Below are positions 13,068-15,499 of a stretch of DNA of 15,499 nucleotides, piece after piece. The notes below the pieces were generated by a model. That model saw only the letters and a program-made list of their open reading frames with translations, was not told the DNA's origin and did no database searches. The DNA is from Bacillota bacterium. GTDB lineage: Bacteria; Bacillota; Clostridia; Acetivibrionales; Acetivibrionaceae. Every line of letters begins with the position of its first letter. Positions within the stretch are counted from its first letter, which is position 1. Location: NCBI GenBank assembly GCA_023398495.1, contig JAEWSG010000082.1, positions 1 to 15,499 on the forward strand, given 5' to 3'. The translations under genes were made by a program, and so were the position numbers.

Positions 13068-13076
13068 ATTCTACCA
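13068..13076 (-). promoter_or_regulatory. Candidate extended -10 promoter of thyX
   Basis: TGGTAGAAT (13076-13068) fits an extended -10 element (TGnTATAAT with one mismatch). No good -35 is seen at 17 bases. A start near 13061 would give a very short leader that cuts the AGGTGG of the upstream ORF. No better promoter is visible between the thrS terminator and thyX. Confidence 0.35.
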
Positions 13077-13123
13077 TAGTTCTTCTCAAAAAAACAGATG
13101 TAACATAAAGTTAAAATACAAAT

Positions 13124-13158
13124 AAAAAGAAGGCACTCAAAAAGTTACCTTCTTTTTT
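13124..13158. terminator. Terminator after thrS, symmetrical on both strands
   Basis: AAAAAGAAGG (13124-13133) pairs with CCTTCTTTTT (13148-13157). Inside, ACT (135-137 of 13,1xx) pairs with AGT (13143-13145). Reading the minus strand, the stem follows thrS by 22 bases and ends in T5 plus ATTT. The plus strand also ends in T-rich sequence, so it could stop transcripts from both sides. Confidence 0.85.
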
Positions 13159-13179
13159 CTTTTTTCTATTGATACAAAT

Positions 13180-15087
13180 TTAAATGGATTTTGATTCAAC
13201 TTCTTCAACAATCTTATTAACAAAATCATTTAAAGCCATAGAGCCCAAATCTCCTTCTTTTCTGGATCTTACTGCAACAGCCTTATTTTCAAGTTCCTTA
13301 TCTCCAATTACCAGCATATAAGGTGTCTTTTCGAGTTGAGCCTCTCTGATTTTGTAGCCAATCTTTTCATTTCTGAAATCCACTTCAACCCTTATGCCTT
13401 TTGCCTCTAATGCCTCTTTAACCTCACCTGCATACAGATGGTGCTTATCTATTAAAGGAAGTACTTTGACCTGAACGGGCGACAACCATACAGGAAACGC
13501 ACCTGCAAAGTGCTCTGTCAGTATTGCAATAAACCTTTCAATACTTCCAAAAACAACTCTATGAACCATAACCGGTCTGTGCTTTTCACCGTCTGCACCC
13601 ACATAGTTCAAATCAAATTTCTGAGGCATCTGGAAATCAAGTTGTATGGTACCGCACTGCCATGTACGTCCTATTGAATCCTCAAGATGGAAGTCTATTT
13701 TCGGACCATAGAAGGCTCCATCACCTTCATTTATTTTATAATTCATTTTTTTGGCCTCTAAGGCGTCTTTAAGGGCATTGGTTGCCATGTCCCACTGTTC
13801 GGCAGACCCCATCGAATCTTCAGGCCTTGTAGAAAGTTCAACATGATACTTGAATCCAAATACATTGTAAAAATCATCAATAAGGTTTATAACACCTAAT
13901 ACCTCATCCTTGATCTGCTCAGGAGTCATAAATATGTGTGCATCATCCTGTGTAAAACACCTTACTCTCATTAATCCATGCATAGCACCGGAAAGCTCAT
14001 GTCTGTGAACCAATCCCAGCTCTGCCATCCTCTGAGGCAAATCCCTGTAGGAGTGAAGTTTTCTCTTGTATGCCAGCATACCTCCCGGACAGTTCATCGG
14101 TTTTATAGCATAATCACCTTCATCTATTTTGGTAAAATACATATTTTCCTTATAGTGATCCCAATGACCCGAACGGTGCCAAAGTTCTTCACTTAAAATT
14201 ATAGGAGTTTTGATTTCCTGATATCCTCTTGCCTGATGCTCTTCTCTCCAGTAATATTCAAGCAGGTTACGGAGCACCATTCCTTTAGGCATAAAGAACG
14301 GAAACCCGGGTCCTTCTTCAAATATATCAAACAAATCAAGTTCTTTTCCTAGCTTCCTGTGGTCTCTCTTTTTTGCTTCCTCCAACCTGAACAGATAATC
14401 ATCCAGGTCACTCTTCTTAGCAAATGCTGTACCATAAATTCTCTGGAGCATCTTATTTTTTTCATTTCCTCTCCAGTATGCCCCTGCCACCGATAAAAGC
14501 TTGAATGCTTTTATTTTTCCAGTAGATTCCACATGAGGTCCGGCACAAAGGTCGACAAATTCTCCCTGCTTATAAAAGGAAATTATCTCTCCTTCAGGCA
14601 GGTCACGGATGAGTTCAACCTTATAGGGCTCACCCTTTTCCTCCATGAATTTTATAGCTTCATCTCTTGGTAGAGTAAACCTTTCAAGCTTTAAATCCTC
14701 TTTTACAATTCTCTTCATTTCTTCTTCAATCTGAACCAATTCCTCAACAGAAAACGGCTTTTCCACATCAAAATCATAATAATATCCGTTATCAATAGCA
14801 GGTCCAATTGCAAGCTTAACATCAGGATAAAGATTCTTCACAGCCTGTGCCATAATATGAGATGCAGTGTGTCTATATGCGTGTCTTCCTCCATCATCAT
14901 CAAAGGTCAACAAGCTTAGCTTGCAATCATCATTAAGCTCACAACTCAAGTCTTTTACTTTCCCGTCAACTTCACCGGCAAGTGCTACTCTTGCCAATCC
15001 AGCACTTATACTTTCAGCAACTTCCTTAATAGTAGTTCCTTTATTATATTCCTTAATGCTTCCATCCTTTAAAGTAATTTTAATCAT
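13180..15087 (-). CDS. thrS: Threonyl-tRNA synthetase
   Basis: This class II synthetase charges tRNA-Thr with threonine in the cytosol. It is 635 residues from the ATG at 15087. An N-terminal TGS domain (about 1-60) is followed by the editing domain that removes mischarged serine, with His73, His77, Cys181 and His185 in the HTASH and DLCAGPH motifs. The catalytic core carries motif 1 (about 265-300), NCPGG with Cys333, motif 2 (about 350-380) and motif 3 (HRVVFGSIERF, about 509-519). Cys333, His384 and His509 match the zinc ligands of the E. coli enzyme. The anticodon-binding domain fills the last 100 or so residues. AGGAGGG (15103-15097) is 9 bases from ATG 15087 but only 3 from an in-frame TTG at 15093, so I choose the ATG. 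Expression is governed by the T-box leader. Confidence 0.98.
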   Translation of the reverse strand: MIKITLKDGSIKEYNKGTTIKEVAESISAGLARVALAGEVDGKVKDLSCELNDDCKLSLLTFDDDGGRHAYRHTASHIMAQAVKNLYPDVKLAIGPAIDNGYYYDFDVEKPFSVEELVQIEEEMKRIVKEDLKLERFTLPRDEAIKFMEEKGEPYKVELIRDLPEGEIISFYKQGEFVDLCAGPHVESTGKIKAFKLLSVAGAYWRGNEKNKMLQRIYGTAFAKKSDLDDYLFRLEEAKKRDHRKLGKELDLFDIFEEGPGFPFFMPKGMVLRNLLEYYWREEHQARGYQEIKTPIILSEELWHRSGHWDHYKENMYFTKIDEGDYAIKPMNCPGGMLAYKRKLHSYRDLPQRMAELGLVHRHELSGAMHGLMRVRCFTQDDAHIFMTPEQIKDEVLGVINLIDDFYNVFGFKYHVELSTRPEDSMGSAEQWDMATNALKDALEAKKMNYKINEGDGAFYGPKIDFHLEDSIGRTWQCGTIQLDFQMPQKFDLNYVGADGEKHRPVMVHRVVFGSIERFIAILTEHFAGAFPVWLSPVQVKVLPLIDKHHLYAGEVKEALEAKGIRVEVDFRNEKIGYKIREAQLEKTPYMLVIGDKELENKAVAVRSRKEGDLGSMALNDFVNKIVEEVESKSI

Positions 15088-15103
15088 ATGCAAAATCCCT
15101 CCT

Positions 15104-15146
15104 AAAAAAATAATAAAACTCCCATCCCTGTAAAGGGACGAGAGTT
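15104..15146 (-). terminator. Conditional terminator of the thrS T-box
   Basis: AACTCTCGTCCCT (15146-15134) pairs along all 13 bases, with two G-U pairs, with AGGGATGGGAGTT (15129-15117) around a TTAC loop. T-rich sequence ending in T7 (15110-15104) follows. Its 5' arm contains the CGTCCCT needed by the antiterminator, so the two folds compete. The thrS ribosome site begins at the last T. Confidence 0.95.
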
Positions 15147-15320
15147 AATTCCCGTGGTTCCACCCTAGTTTGCACTCATTATGATTATAACGTAATCAAC
15201 GCTTCAGCTCAGAGGCGGTCTTCAAATGAAATGCCCAGAAAGTACTCGCAGCCTTGGTACCTTCTCTCTTTTGGGGATCTTTCAATTTACTCTTCTCTTC
15301 ATAGCGGAATTCTTAATATA
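15104..15320 (-). promoter_or_regulatory. Threonine T-box riboswitch leader of thrS
   Basis: The conserved T-box AGGGTGGAACCACGG is at 15166-15152. The antiterminator is readable: AGGG (15166-15163) with CCCT (15137-15134), a 7-base bulge UGGAACC, and ACG (15155-15153) with CGT (15140-15138). UGGA would pair with a tRNA 3' end UCCA, predicting U73 in tRNA-Thr. In stem I, the sequence before the conserved CCTCTGAGC places an ACC threonine codon at 15219-15217 in the specifier loop, preceded by GAAG and followed by a purine. An AGAGTAAA motif near 15294-15287 and a GGTACC segment near 15262-15257 belong to the stem I distal region. Uncharged tRNA-Thr would stabilise the antiterminator and allow thrS transcription. 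Confidence 0.95.
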
Positions 15321-15326
15321 TAATAA

Positions 15327-15355
15327 ATTATATATTCATAAACTTTCATTGTCAA
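15327..15355 (-). promoter_or_regulatory. Consensus SigA promoter of thrS
   Basis: TTGACA (15355-15350), exactly 17 bases, then TATAAT (15332-15327): a full match to consensus at ideal spacing. Transcription should start near 15320, at the head of the T-box leader. A promoter this strong suggests that control rests on attenuation and not on initiation. Confidence 0.92.
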
Positions 15356-15405
15356 CGTAGTATTAAGATAATGGGTGCATTTTTTCCTTATGACCCAAAA
15401 ACTCT

Positions 15406-15493
15406 ATATCTAACCTCTATGTGCGATATTTACTTTTATAGGCTAGATATTCCAATACTAGAGGCAGCAAAATCCCCCTCCCCAAAATGCCTC
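15406..15493. other. Non-coding right end with two weak inverted repeats
   Basis: No gene is visible from 15356 to the window edge. ATATCTA (15406-15412) pairs with TAGATAT (15444-15450), with CCT/AGG continuing the stem. GAGGCA (15461-15466) pairs with TGCCTC (15488-15493) around a loop containing a pyrimidine-rich CCCCCTCCCC tract. Neither is followed by a T run on the minus strand. They may belong to the 3' end of a gene beyond the window. Confidence 0.25.
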
Positions 15494-15499
15494 AAATTA

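Noticed and set aside
15088..15093. TTG at 15093 as the thrS start
   Set aside because: It is only 3 bases from the AGGAGGG site; the ATG at 15087 has a 9-base spacing and fits the family N-terminus.
15461..15493. GAGGCA/TGCCTC inverted repeat as a terminator
   Set aside because: The stem is only 6 bp with a loop of 21 bases, and no T tract follows on either strand.

Overview
The window looks like chromosomal DNA of an anaerobic low-GC Firmicute (Clostridia). The evidence is high A+T content, strong AGGAGG-type ribosome sites, a T-box riboswitch ahead of thrS, an infC-rpmI-rplT operon with an L20-type attenuator, and a flavin-dependent thymidylate synthase. A cellulolytic clostridial lineage would fit, but I cannot fix the genus from sequence alone. 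All eight well-supported genes are on the minus strand, so the window reads right to left. I see no mobile element, CRISPR array, rRNA or tRNA.

Right part (about 15.5 to 11.0 kb) is translation and nucleotide housekeeping. A consensus promoter leads into a threonine T-box leader and then thrS, closed by a hairpin terminator. Next is thyX, which begins at GTG and overlaps the stop of a possible 9-codon upstream ORF. Then infC-rpmI-rplT has its own promoter, an attenuator leader with a visible long-range competing helix, an AUU start for infC, and a terminator after rplT. A SpoU-family RNA methyltransferase follows rplT and ends at its own strong terminator.

Left part (about 9.9 to 0.15 kb) is dominated by one 8.8-kb gene for a 2924-residue membrane enzyme. 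It has the architecture of cyclic beta-1,2-glucan synthases (NdvB/ChvB/Cgs family): a family-84 type glucosyltransferase core among membrane helices, a glycoamylase-like cyclisation domain, and a C-terminal GH94 phosphorylase-like part. It is followed by a polytopic membrane protein of unknown function with its own near-consensus promoter, and then a large imperfect hairpin.

The translation genes form a familiar set, each controlled by the level of its own product or substrate: uncharged tRNA-Thr for thrS, ribosomal protein L20 for the infC operon, and IF3 itself through the AUU codon. The glucan synthase and the membrane protein form a separate cell-envelope block. They are candidates for working together, but only adjacency supports that.
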